NCBI GenBank assembly: GCA_003993805.1
Contig: RSEF01000001.1
Span: 73,793,591 to 73,857,590, forward strand
From: Himantopus leucocephalus
Lineage: Eukaryota; Chordata; Aves; Charadriiformes; Recurvirostridae
Length of the DNA stretch: 64,000 bases
Direction: 5' to 3'
Shown in pieces: positions 37,609 to 49,160 of the stretch. Within the stretch, counting starts at the first letter, position 1, and each line of letters begins with the position of its first letter. Below the pieces are notes generated by a model that saw only the letters and a program-made list of their open reading frames with translations, did not search any database and was not told the origin of the DNA. The position numbers and the translations under genes were made by a program.

Positions 37609-38312
37609 ACTGTGTGTCTCATCACAAACTTCTACTACTGTACACTTAACTATGGTGCTCTGTAGTACTGTACTTAATATACTACTACATCATCCTTATT
37701 CTCTACTTTCAGCACAGGCTTCCCACAGAATTTCAAATCATGATCAAATCTGCCAGCATATTCAAGTAATACCTTGGTTGTACTAGAAGCTTGCCTAGAG
37801 GCCATTCTAACAAAATATCAGCATGAACTCCTCCAAGGAAAAAATTAAAAAAGAAAAAAAAAAAAAGAAAAGATAATTGTATCACCTTGCCCTCCACAGG
37901 TAAAGCCCACTCCTGTAAGTTTACCAGCTGCAAAGCCAGGGAACTGTATTTAAAAAGAGAAATAAAATGCTAGAAAAGCAAAACAAGTTATTGCATACGC
38001 TCCTTCTGTTAAGGGACAGGATAAGGCAGTGCGTTCACATGCACTCACACAGATATAGCCAAGCAACTGAAATGAAAGCTAGAAGTTTCTTACACTCTGG
38101 TGATAAATGCAGCACAAGAGCCTAGATGTAAGTCCTATTTCATTGTGTGGCAAATGATCGTTCTGCCCTGTGTTGACATTCACTGGAAGGGTTGAAATTT
38201 AGTCCTCCAGCAGAGCACGCAATAGGCAAGTACCCCGCGTCAAAGAGCGGGATGTATTTCCAGCAGTGAGATGAGAGGTTCACCACAGTCCCTGTGCTAA
38301 GCCAACTTTACT

Positions 38313-38346
38313 GGGGGGGGCCTGTGTGACATCCGGGGGGGAAGGG
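38313..38346 (+). repeat. G-runs (G8, G7, G3)
   Basis: Two long G homopolymers at 38313-38320 and 38335-38341 followed by GGG, within otherwise mixed sequence. Confidence 0.6.
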
Positions 38347-39520
38347 AGGAGGAGAGAAGCACTTTGGTAAGTTAAGAGGATGAAAAGTCTATTTATATTT
38401 TTTAATTAACCATGTTCTACAGTGTTATTAAGCAGCAATCAAAGATGCAGATGGTACTGATTTGATTGGCAAGAGGTGCACCGTGCTGAATATTAAGGAA
38501 CTCTGCCCCTATAAATAGGTCTAATCACCATCTGAAGGCTGGAAGGCAGTGATGAAAGAAAGCATTAATAAGACCATAATTAGGCCCCGTAGCAGGCTGT
38601 ACTCCACCAGGGTGCTCATGTTACTAGACGTCTCTTATAGTAGCATCCTCAAACTCTATTGTAGACGTTAATGCTTTAGCCCTCAAGACCTCTGGTAGCT
38701 ATTTTAGACAAAGCTATGAAGAGTGGGGTTTCTCCATCTTTGGAGGACCTGGCATCAGTTAGGATTTTACTTCCCAGTACCATTTCTGGAGCAAGAGAGT
38801 TCTCCATTCCAGCTCTCCCATCCTGCCCACTCTCAATGAGTGAATTAAACTGGGCAGTAGGAGCTCCCCAGGCACAGAGATGGGCAAGGGGTACAGGAAA
38901 GTGAGAAGTTTTAGAAGCTATCATTCTCCCTCCTCCCCCTCAGAGCAGCAGGAGCACATCATGGCCACATCTACATCACAAAGTTAACCTAGCCACAGCT
39001 GTAAAAGCCATTTCTGCTCCTTTGCTCTAGCTTTAGAAGAATAGATACTTACTCAACCTCATCCTTTCAGCCTGTCCTTACAGTACAGCATTACCTCAGA
39101 AGAACAATGACAAAAAAACATCTGTGTAGAAAATGAATCCTACAAAGCATCTCCAGCTACATGCCAATACTTCCAGAAGTCACTCATTGATACGGGACTG
39201 CCTGAACAGCCAAGATCTTTTCAAAAGGAGTCAGCCTCCCACATCACACCACGGCCCTGCAGAAAAAGCGGAGCACTGAGAAGCCTGACCTGATACTCAC
39301 CAGGACTCAGGGGCTCGCACTGCATTTCACGCACTGCACATCCTGGCCTTGTGGGGCAATATTCTGCTTGGAAATGGCAGGAGTGGATTCCATCACCGAA
39401 GCAGTCTCACTTCATCTGTCCTAACAGCAGCTGCAGAAAAAGCATTTTCTGCTGCACTGGTAGGCAGCCCCTAACTAGCCATTGACTACTGTATATCTAA
39501 ATGGTGTGGAATTACTAGCA

Positions 39521-39540
39521 GTTACCACACATGTGGTAAC
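39521..39540. repeat. Short palindrome, 9-bp arms with a 2-nt centre
   Basis: GTTACCACA, CA, TGTGGTAAC. It lies in the 5'-UTR intron. The length is within what chance could give. Confidence 0.7.
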
Positions 39541-42500
39541 TCACACATCCGGGTACCACAAGAACATCGTGTTGCACCATGATGTCAGCTACAGTGCTAG
39601 GTGCCTTTTTGTTAGCCAAATCTATATACTGCTGATAGCCATTTAAATCAACCCAACATACCTTGGGATCTGCATGAAAGGTACCCAAGAGCCATTCAGT
39701 TCGAAATACATGTTTCGCTCAACCTACTGACTACCAACATTGTACTAGAAAAAGGTGTTAAGGTAACGCTATTCACTTTTGGAAACAGAGAGACTCTGGT
39801 ATGAAGCTTGCATCCAAAACCCCCAAACATTATTTTTTTCCCCATTTAATTCCCTAAGTTGCAGAGGGAACACAATCAATGGGCTGCTTTGTAACAAAAG
39901 AGCAGCTTACTGACACAGTTTCTGTAAAGTGGGTGCCTGACAGGAACATGTCTCCCTGGACCATGGGCTGTGTCGGAAACCAACAAACATCCGGTGCTAC
40001 TTATGTGTTTGTCCCAGCCTGCTGTTTCTGGAATAAAAGGCACGTGATCCTTCCTGAGCACTCAGAGCTACCAAAGGAAAAGCACCGGCCTGTCAAAAAT
40101 CCACTTGTCAAAATGCGAACCCAGTATTCAAGTCAGCCTCTCTCAAGAAGCAAAGGCCTGTTACCACCCTTGGCTCAGACATTTCTTTGAAAGAAAAAGT
40201 AGGTATTGCAGCTACTAAACACAGATGAAATTTATGAGCAATATGACATTAAGGCAAAGACATTATTGACAGGTAACTAAATGCACGTGAACTGGAGGAT
40301 TTGGTTTCCCACCAGCAGCGTTGCCTCTTGGATCAAATAAACATAGGCCTGAACCAATAATGAACAGAATTGGCAATCATTCTCAAATGGAGACCTTCCC
40401 TTTCCCTAAAAACTACTCAGAACCACTTAGATTTGTTGATTTGTCACATACTACACTGCCCTAGGCTTAGGCTAAAAAGAAAGAATAAAAATTTGAAATC
40501 TTGGAGCCCAGCTTTACAATAGCATATGGTAACTCCCTGGCAAATTGCAAAGTACCTGACATTTAAAGATGGATCACGTAAAATCAAATTATGTCACCTC
40601 TCCAGAAGACAGAATGCTATTACATTAAATTATTTTTTAAAGAGAATCTGAAAGGTAGGGACTTAAAAGAATTTAGAAGTGCACTTCAATCCTCTCAGCT
40701 CCACAAGCCAAGATGGCCTCTAAGCCAGTACGGTCTTCAAGACAACCTTCCTCTCAACACAGAGCTCTGCTTTGCAAAGTATAGACAGCAGAGCCCTCAC
40801 TGCCATGAGGCACTGAGCTGCAGGCTGCATCACCTTGCTGAGAAAGTCCTGTCCTCCAAGCACAGGCTGAAAGTGATTGCCTTCAGCTGGATACATAAAG
40901 CTCATTTTGATGGACAGCTGTTGATACCTAAAGTTAATCAGATAACCCACTCTGCAACTGTCACCTTTGGCTTTCATCATTAATGGAGACAATCAGGTGC
41001 TCTAATGAACAATTGATCTGATTCTAAGACAGCCATCTAAAACTGACCAAACGCACTGTGCTAATTGCCTGCTTTCCCTTCCTCTTGTTATTTATAATAA
41101 AAGAAGTCTAAGAAAATAGCTTAGCTACACCTACAATACAGACATCAAAAGTAATGCTGAGAATCCCAGCCCAAACATCCAGACACAGCTCTTCATTCAA
41201 TTTCCTAAATGGGGGCACTTTGATTTTTATATGCCTAAAGTACACAGAAGCCACTGGCTATGCCAGAAGTCCCTTGGAGGGCCATTTCGCTGCAGTAAGT
41301 TCTCTTAAATACTGAAGTGTTTCAAAAGCAGGCTATAGAGCTTCCTTCAGACATTTTGTTCAGAAAAATGAGGAGCTGCTGAATTCTACTATCAGATCAC
41401 AGCAACAAACACATACTTCCAAAAAACACAGCACTTGACTAGAAAACAAAAATCCAGTTACTTTTTCCCTCTAATTTTCTGATGCAAAATCAGTTTCTGT
41501 CTCCTGCAGAGTGACCTTAGCTGCAAGTCTAACCATTGCCACATCTTGCTGCCACGAACCTCACTAGCAATGTCCTATTTTTCACCTCCAGATTCAGTAC
41601 CCTGTGCTCCAAAGTTCTGGAGTTTTACAGCACCCATACCCCACACACACTGTGTTACAAGAGATCTTAAGATATTTAACGAATGCAACAACCAAATCAA
41701 ACTGGCAACCAAACCAGTTCCTGCCCATTTTATATATTCAAAAGCAAATGAACACTTGCATTTCTGAGAGACGACAGGAGAGGAACTCACTCACTATAAG
41801 GAAGTGTCTTCAAGCCTGTTCCCATTTGCTAGAAGGAACATCCCTCCAGGGTGGCCTGGATGACAGGAGCTGACAAAAAGCTGGGTCAAAAGAATGACAC
41901 CCGGGGAATCAATAACACACTAAACAAGCTGCTGGATGGACTATTTTCTGGCAAAGGTTATCTTGTGAAGGGGTCTAAGCAGAGCTGATTAGCTACAGAA
42001 ATTGCTTTTTGAGTGATAAAAGTTATTCCCTTCAAGCTCAAACACCACAGCCATGGGAAACATCACAATTTCAAACATAATCCTCTTCTTCCTCTGCACA
42101 CTATCTTTAATCTAAAAAAAAATATTAAAAAAATCTGCCTTGCTTTCAGGCTTATCTCAGTACTATTTTTCCCCAGTCCTCAATTTCTACCCTTCTCTTT
42201 TACTGCTGAGGCTGAGCGTGCAGTGACTACAGTCACCTGGTATTACCAGAACTCAGACCGAAGAGTAGTTCCCAGGGATTATCTGCTTTCAGTTTTCTTG
42301 CCAATGAACTCCTGAATTGAGAGAAGAGAACAGCACTTTTTATCTGAAGGAATGAAGATTAAACACTCAGTTTAAATATCCAGAGTGATAGAAGAAGGGC
42401 AGATGCTAAAACTAACAGCCTGTGCTGTTCTGGGAATGCCTCAGGCATTTTTCTGCCTGAGGGCTCTCTGGAGGTGTGGCTATTTCCCCCCAACCAAAGC

Positions 42501-43125
42501 ATCCCAGGAATACAGATGTATACCAGGCAGCCTTTACAACCCAGCTTTACTACTCAGACAAGACAAATATAACTAAATACCAGGAGAACTTATCAACCCT
42601 TAGCTAACTTTCCTAAAAGAAACTCTAAGCAAGGGATAGTTGACTGGAGCACTTACAATTCCTCAGAAAACCGAAACGCAGAAAGCCTCTACAAGGACAT
42701 GCCAAAGTCACTTTGCTTCCAGCCCTTGCCTCTAGCAAGGGCAGCACTATCCGCTCCACTTCCTTTCACTGCTCAAGGAAGGCTCCGTATTTCAGAGAAC
42801 TGGCAAGAAACAAGGACAGTTTTAGCTTCTACTTCACCTACTCCAGGATAGGTCAATCCGGTCTGCAAATGACTGCCAGCAACACCCGCTGCGCAACCTA
42901 AATGAAATAAATAGGTCATCTCAAGCAAACTCCTAGCTGACATTTGCCTGAATCACATAAAATGCCACAACCACAGCTGGCATTATCCCACATTCCTTGT
43001 TGGAAGCTACACTGTAGAAGCAGATTTGAGAATTAGCCCAGGGATGAAAAGCCTCCTCTTTTGAAAGAGGCCTTTCAGAAAATCCAGGTGCTGTCCAACC
43101 ACTCAACATTTGAGCCACACCATTT

Positions 43126-43143
43126 AAAAAAAAAAAAAAAAAA
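43126..43143 (+). repeat. Poly-A tract (18)
   Basis: Uninterrupted A run, with no retroposon body recognised upstream and no target-site duplication seen. Confidence 0.85.
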
Positions 43144-44148
43144 GGAGGGGGGGAAAACCTCACCAGGACTTCTGTTGATTACTAAAATAAATACTAACAA
43201 TGACCATCACTGCTGGACATGGATTCACAATGTTCACTACATCCATCAGCAGCCTTTCTTTACATGTACAGCTAGGTCTAGTAGCCCTGTGGTCTTTTTA
43301 GTGTTGGCTGACTCATTCTTTATTTTGAACATAGAAAAAAAAATTAACACAATAAATGCAATTATCACAACAGCATTTGGGTTCTCTTACAAACACTGAC
43401 AATGTGTTTGTATTTGACAAATCATTACAACGTGACCGCTACCAGTTTGGGAGTGAGGAACGTGCCCTTGTGCAACTGATTTGGTAGTACTCCAGGTAGC
43501 AAACCGTGGTGATGCTCCCATGGACTAGAAGTTACATTTTTCATTTTCTGTGGTGTTCTCTGAATTAGCTGATAGTTAATAGTAACCAACCAGTACTTGG
43601 AGTAGCACAAAACCCCTGCAACTCTATTACAAGCCATTAGTCAACTTTCTGAGCGAAAATTACTTAACCCTCATCCCAGAGACCTCTGACCCTCTAACTT
43701 GGACACCTTTTTCTCTTTTTCATGACTCTCTTCAGGCTGCAGCATCTACCTGTGGGTCCCTACAAGGCACCTAACCTGTATGGACAGAAGGCAACACCCT
43801 TTCCAATCCCCAAAGTGCAGTGTTGAGACCAAGTGTCCCATTCATCACCTCCAACTTGCCATTTCCAGTCTCCATGCCTGCCCGGCAGGTTTTCCAACCT
43901 ATTCCATAGCTCAACACTTGAAGCATCACATAAGAAGTGAACAAACGATTTTTTAAACCTGTTACCCCACCCAAACAGGTGCTGTACAACTCTCATTTCA
44001 CATTACCAAGCTCTTCTTCCCCAGACTTGACCGGGTCCCCGACGAGCAGAACCTGTGGCCACCAGAAGCCTCCCACCGGTGGGTGACAGGCCGCCGACCC
44101 CTCACGGGTCGGCCTCACGGGCCGGCGCCTCCCGTCCCGCTCAGGCCN

Positions 44149-44165
44149 GGGGGGGGGGGGGGGGG
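44149..44165 (+). repeat. Poly-G run (17) behind a single N in the CpG island
   Basis: N at 44148 followed by 17 G. Length is unreliable because the assembly broke here. Confidence 0.8.
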
Positions 44166-44439
44166 ACGGGACGACGACGACGGGGGACCGCCCCACTCCG
44201 CCGAGCCCCGGCCCCTCGCCGCCGAGCCCAGCCGGACACCCCCACACCCGGCCCGCCTCAGCGGCCTCCGCCAGCACCGGTCGGTCCCCGCGGGCCCGGT
44301 CACGCCAGGCCGCACCGAGCCCGCCCCAAGCGCCGGGCACAGAACCGCCAGCGGGAGGTAAAAGGGGGAAAGGAGGGCCCGGCCACGCCCCCCCCGCCCA
44401 GCTCAGCGCGCGCTCCCTGCCGCGCCGCGCACCCCTCAC

Positions 44440-44520
44440 CTGCCGCGAAGCAGCCACGCCCCGGCGCCGAGCGGGCAGCGGCGCCCTTGCACCCCTTTCC
44501 GCCCCTAGTTGGTCGTCACT
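44440..44520 (-). other. WASHC1: Probable non-coding first exon of WASHC1
   Basis: A consensus donor GCGGCAG|GTGAGGGG ends at 44440 on the minus strand inside the CpG island. An ETS-type GCGGAAGTG lies just upstream in transcript direction. The first coding exon begins with a spliced acceptor, so an upstream non-coding exon must exist, and this is the best candidate. The 5' limit (about 44520) is an estimate; transcript start data would fix it. Confidence 0.5.
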
Positions 44521-44525
44521 TCCGC
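44517..44525 (-). promoter_or_regulatory. ETS/GABP-type motif GCGGAAGTG
   Basis: Plus CACTTCCGC, read as GCGGAAGTG on the WASHC1 strand and followed by TGACG-like bases. It lies about 80 nt upstream of the inferred exon-1 donor, a common position near transcription starts of housekeeping genes. Confidence 0.5.
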
Positions 44526-44595
44526 CCGGTTGGGGCGCCCCCCTCGCCCCTGGCGGCACGCCCCTGGGCAGCGCCGAGGGCGGGGGGGCGGAGCC

Positions 44596-44605
44596 GCGCA
44601 TGCGC
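44596..44605. promoter_or_regulatory. NRF1 motif GCGCATGCGC
   Basis: Exact ten-base palindrome of the NRF1 core, within the CpG island between the inferred minus-strand start and the plus-strand ORF. Palindromic, so no strand is assigned. Confidence 0.6.
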
Positions 44606-44668
44606 GGGGTGGAGGGTGGGGCGTGGGGCGTGAGGCGCTCTCTGGCGGCGGGGGAGGGGGCATCGGCC

Positions 44669-44830
44669 ATGTTGCGCGGTGGCGGCCGCCTGCTCGCTCT
44701 TTTGCCCCCGGCCCTGCTGGGCCCGGCGCTGCGTCGTCTGCCCCGCCTCAATTCCTCCCCGGCACTGCCGCCCTCCCTTGTGCCCCAGCCGCTGTGCCCG
44801 CTGTGCCGGCCTTGGGCTGGGGTGGCCTGA
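44669..44830 (+). CDS. Short ORF resembling a mitochondrial presequence; possible divergent first exon
   Basis: 53 codons beginning MLRGGGRLLALLPPALLG, rich in Arg, Leu and Ala with no acidic residue in the first half, as in a mitochondrial targeting peptide. The ATG has G at -3 and lies inside the CpG island opposite WASHC1. The frame closes at TGA 44828-44830, so either a splice donor lies before it or the ORF is fortuitous. No strong donor and no downstream exon of a known mitochondrial protein were found on the plus strand. GC-rich DNA readily yields such ORFs. The ATG also overlaps a YY1-like motif. Product not recognised. Confidence 0.2.
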   Translation: MLRGGGRLLALLPPALLGPALRRLPRLNSSPALPPSLVPQPLCPLCRPWAGVA

Positions 44831-47800
44831 CGGCCCGTGGTGGTGTGCGGCAGGAGCAGGCCGTCCGCCTGCCCCGTGACAGGGGCACAGGCTGCCCAGG
44901 GGACCCGGCCAAGCAGCTCGGGGCATGGCCGGGTGCCTCACAAGGGGGTGATGGGCCTCCAGTGCCCCTCAGCAGATGGCCGCCCTGTGGGAGCACAGCG
45001 GTTCTGTGAGCAGTGCCCCAGTGCCAAGGGAAGGGGGTGCTGGCAGAGCTCTTGGCCTGGGCCCTGCCTGCGCGTCGGAGAGTCGGGATTTGAGAGGAAA
45101 TCCCACAGATGTTGGGTTTGTTTTTTTTTTGTTGCCACGCTCAGCCCTGCTGCTTCCACGTAACTGGTATGGAGCGTGGCAAGCAAAAGGGGGAATCTCT
45201 GACTCATACACTCGCTTGTTTTCTTTCCAGTGCTCATGTTTAGAGTTGGGCAATTTAAAAATTGCCTTCATAGAATAGTGAATGTATGTATTTTTTTTAA
45301 AGTACGTTCTAGCAGTTTGCTCTTGTGTTGCTCTTATACTCACCTTTATGCACACATTCAAGCAACCAAGTTCTGCCAGCACAAATATTGATAAAAACTG
45401 AATTTCCAGAGCGCATCTGTAAATATTAAAACCACATTTTAAAGGGGTATCTGCTACACATGACAGAGGTATTTGCATGTTCATCCACTTTAGGATCAGA
45501 AACAGTTCCCCAAGACTTACTTAAACAGTTACAACCTAATGCTATTTGAATAGTAAATACCAGTTTTTGAATGCACACGGGCAACATTAGTGATTGATAC
45601 ACAGCATTAAAAACAGTGCACGAGGCAAAAAATGAGGCAAGCCTCTTCAAACAGTGAATGCACTTGAAGACATGAGGACCTGCTCGAGCATATTGAACTC
45701 AGGGGGGGAAAGGTAAATGCGTTACATAAATTACCTGTTGCAGAGTCTTTGCTCAGTTCCACTCCTTTGCAGTGGGAAGTGTGGAATGAAGGGGGGGAGT
45801 GACGTTGGAGCTGATGGAGTTGCAAAGGAGATCAGGAGCCAGCAGCAGCGGCTTCCCCGTTTTGGAGCCGGCAGGAGGGTGCAGTGCTTGCCCCTGCCCC
45901 CATGATGGTTTAATGATGGGCTTGGTAAGACCCATCAGTATGGAGAGCGTAAGGGCACAAGGCCCAGGAGCGAAGGACTACGGTACGAGCTACAAAAAGT
46001 CTCTGTAAGGGAAGAAGGTTATGAGGAATGGAAAATCCTGCCAAAAACTCAAAGCAGACAAAAACGCAGATTTAGCTGAGTCTGAGCAAGGAGCATGTGT
46101 GTGGGTGTCAGGACCTGTCAAAAACAAAATAGGGAAGTGGATGTAAGAAGCAACAATCCAATCTATTCTGATCCATTTTTATTTATATACTGCTGACGGA
46201 AAGCCCTCCAAATGCTTTCTGCTGCTCGGATAAAAATCCAATTCAATGCATGTATAAAATTCAAGAGAAGGCAAGAGGTGATGGAGGACTGACGCAGCCC
46301 CTTCCCATGTCCCCGTCACAGCTGCCCTGAGGAAGAGGAGCCAGCAGGTTTGCGAAATCCATCAGTACAAGGCAGAAAGAGAGCTAACCATAACTGGACA
46401 GAGAACAGGAAGACAGTGAATTTTAGGCCGGGCGGGCAGAGAGGAGCTGGAGCGGCAGGGATACAGCAAGCTTCACGTGAGAAGCGATAGCAGGGTAGCA
46501 GTGGACTGGACAAAGCACCAGGAAGACGATGGTAGCGGGCAAGAGGCTGTAAATTGTAGTGAACTCTGGTGTAACCTTGTCATATCAACCTGTCATATCA
46601 ACCTGTCCGGACAAGACCTATCTAACCAGGCACAAGAAGGTATTAATAACAGCATAGAAAGAGTCTGGAGGCAAATCAGGAGAGCAGCTGCTTAATACAG
46701 AGTTTAATTCAACCGCAGAGGCACTAGTCTCCAGCCGGCTGCATGTGTCAGCCCACGCAACTGGCTGGTGGAGACTGAGCGACACCATCCCCAGCCAGTG
46801 GAATAATGGACACATTTTCTTCTCTCTCCAGAACAATGTTTACTGGCTACATTTCATAACCTTTCACTGACTGATTTTCAGTGGTCCTGAGGACAGGATC
46901 CTCTTACTTAAGCGAGGGCTGCTCTCGGGGAGCCGACCAGCACCTATGGCCAAGCTCGCCCTGGCACTGCTTTGCAGTGGCAACTTCCTGCCAGCAAAGC
47001 CAAAATCACGCGCAGGATTTTTCTCCCCTAACAAAAGGAGCACTACTACCCACTGTTGCCCAGGTACAGGAAGATCTAGATGGAGGTCCATCTTCCCATG
47101 CAGTCAGTAAGACGTGATTTTTCACAGGGTGCAAAAAGCATCGCCTTGTGGTGTGCCAAGTCATGCATGACAGCATGGCAGAGGCTTTGCAGTTACGAAA
47201 TGCGCTAACTGCTGGTTTGGAAAATGCCTTCTGGCGTTCCCAGAGCCATTGCCCAAGTCGATACCAATGGGAAACACTAGTTGAGGGGGGGCTGCAGAGA
47301 GATCCTGTTTATGCTCGGTGGCCCTGCCCCTTTCAGTCACTTTGTTCTGCAGGGGCAAGATAGTGATCTAGATCCCCCCTCCCCAGTGAGAACCTGCTTT
47401 TGCCTTTGGCCCGCTGAATAAATGAAGCCAGATGTTTCCACCGGTCTTCTTGCAGACTGCACAGAGGCTTTGCTGGCTCGGCTTTGCTTTCATTTGCCGG
47501 CCCAATCCTCACTGCGAGCAACTGGCTGATCCAGAGCAGCTCAGGGCACGTCAGATTTTCTGTGCTTTTGCATGCCGCTCTCTGGCTAACTGTCTACAGT
47601 GCTTATTCTGTCTGTTAGCTTTTCCATCACCGCAATATTAAAGCGCTTCCACTGTGTCCAGAACTCTTGCATAAAGACATTTTTTTCCTGTAGGCTAGAC
47701 TCATTGCAATTATCTATACACAAACTGATCACTCATCTGTTGTCACGTCACAGCCACAAATTCATGTGCAAGAGCCAGCCCTTTTAGATTCCCATTATAT

Positions 47801-47934
47801 TTGAACTCATTTTCACTTTTCTGAAACTGCATTTTCCCATCAGAGTGCTTTTTCTCAAGTAAAAAAAAAAAAGCGAACCAACAAACCCAACCTTCAAAAC
47901 ATTAAATTAATTTGCGCTTTCTCTTGCTGCAGTA

Positions 47935-48110
47935 TCTTTTACTGAGCAAAGTCACCTTGGGCAAGTAATTAGTGCCTCACTTTCCTCACTAGAAAAATGG
48001 AAACAATAATATTTTTCCATCTTTGATATCTTTAGGATGGAAAATGTTGCTACTTATTATTTATTATAATGGTTTACACCAAAATTTAATAACATAAAAC
48101 TCAGAACCTG
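47935..48110 (+). repeat. MIR-type ancient SINE
   Basis: CACCTTGGGCAAGTAATT, TGCCTCACTTTCCTCACT and AAAAATGGAAACAATAATA follow the order and spacing of the MIR core ('gaccttgggcaagtcactta...tgcctcagtttcctcatctgtaaaatgggg'). The 3' limit is uncertain. Confidence 0.65.
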
Positions 48111-48889
48111 AAGGGAAAATGTAAAAAGCAAAGGTGAGGAGAATACAGAGTGCTGCTGTGGTTGTGTGTTTTGAAGATGCTGGAAATTTCTTGTAGTCTG
48201 TTGAATAGCGTTTGTCACACATTCAGGCAGAGCTGGCTGAGTTGCTTTTGCACAAGGTCAGGAGAGAGCCAGGAAACAGATCAGATCTTACTCCAGACAT
48301 CCCTCTCGTTTTGCAGTTTGTCAGATCTGAGGAATGTTTTGCTATTGCAGTTAGACGTAGGGTTGAGCTTACCTAACATTCAGAAGTGTTTGGACCTCAG
48401 GTTTTGCTTCAGGTCCGACTTTAATGTTTTCCTTGTAGCATTGCCTTAGAAGAACAGGCAAGATCCTCCTTGAATATCTGTCCCTTTTTCTGTGTCTGGT
48501 GACAATTGGCACCCCCTCTGAGTGCCGATCAGTATATGCTCACAGGATGTTGAAACTAGACAAACCTAAACAACGTTCTGTCATTTGGGAGACAAAAGTA
48601 ATATGCTACGTACTGGTTTGGTTTGTTTTTTTTTTCCTGTAGAGGTATAGATGCTCTAAGTATAAAATTAACATCAGTATTACCTCTGAGGTGGTCTTAT
48701 TGCAGGGGGATAAAATAAGGGCCAACTGCAGCCACCTGTCCTTCTGCACAAGCTTTCTTCTGACTCAGATTTGTGGAGACACTTTTCCCACACACTTCCC
48801 CCAAACATGTGGCATTCCTCTTCCCCTAGTAACGGGGCTTTGGGGTAAGACGCAGTGAAATGGAACAAACTAGAGCCTGAAGGTGACAG

Positions 48890-49160
48890 AAGCACCGTGT
48901 CTGTCCCCTTTTGCCTTCTCCTCTGCTGCTCTTGTCGAAGTCCCCTCCTCAACCCCTTCTGCTTCTATACTTTCTTCCTTGTCATCCAAGCCTCCTCCTC
49001 AGCCCTGGACTCACAGCTTTAAACATCACTCGCCAGCGTCACATTACTTATTCTTCAGGAGTGCCAGAGCCCTTCTGACATCCTGTGCCTGCACAGCCCA
49101 TCAGACTGTAAGTTCCCCAGGGCACAACGCGCTGCAGTGTTTCATGCAGGGCTCAGGCTG
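48890..49160 (+). repeat. Possible L2/CR1-type LINE tail
   Basis: A pyrimidine-rich run ends in CATCAGACTGTAAGTTCCCC and AGGGCAC, like the 'agactgtaagctccttgagggcaggga' tail of ancient L2-type LINEs. The 5' limit is a guess. Confidence 0.35.

Larger units (their letters stand above)
32160..44439 (-). other. WASHC1 5'-UTR intron (inferred), about 12.3 kb
   Basis: The acceptor at 32161-32160 is clear. The donor is inferred as GGCAG|GTGAGG at 44440/44439 in the CpG island. Contents: a G-rich tract (33792), two single-N duplications (35438, 37572), poly-A runs and unique AT-rich DNA. No coding exon was recognised on either strand. Confidence 0.55.
44050..44960. promoter_or_regulatory. CpG island, WASHC1 promoter, possibly bidirectional
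   Basis: Dense CpG and G/C-rich sequence stands out from AT-rich DNA on both sides. It includes ETS (44517), NRF1 (44596) and YY1-like GCCATGTTG (44667-44675) motifs, and no obvious TATA box. This is the architecture of a housekeeping promoter. A poly-G run behind a single N at 44148 shows that the assembly is incomplete here. Confidence 0.8.

Noticed and set aside
43126..43143. Poly-A run as the tail of a processed pseudogene
   Set aside because: No coding-like body upstream and no target-site duplication.
43993..44751. Long ORFs on both strands through the CpG island (43993-44751 minus, 44055-44633 plus)
   Set aside because: They run through an N and poly-G and are Arg/Pro/Gly-rich, as expected from stop-poor GC-rich DNA in any frame.
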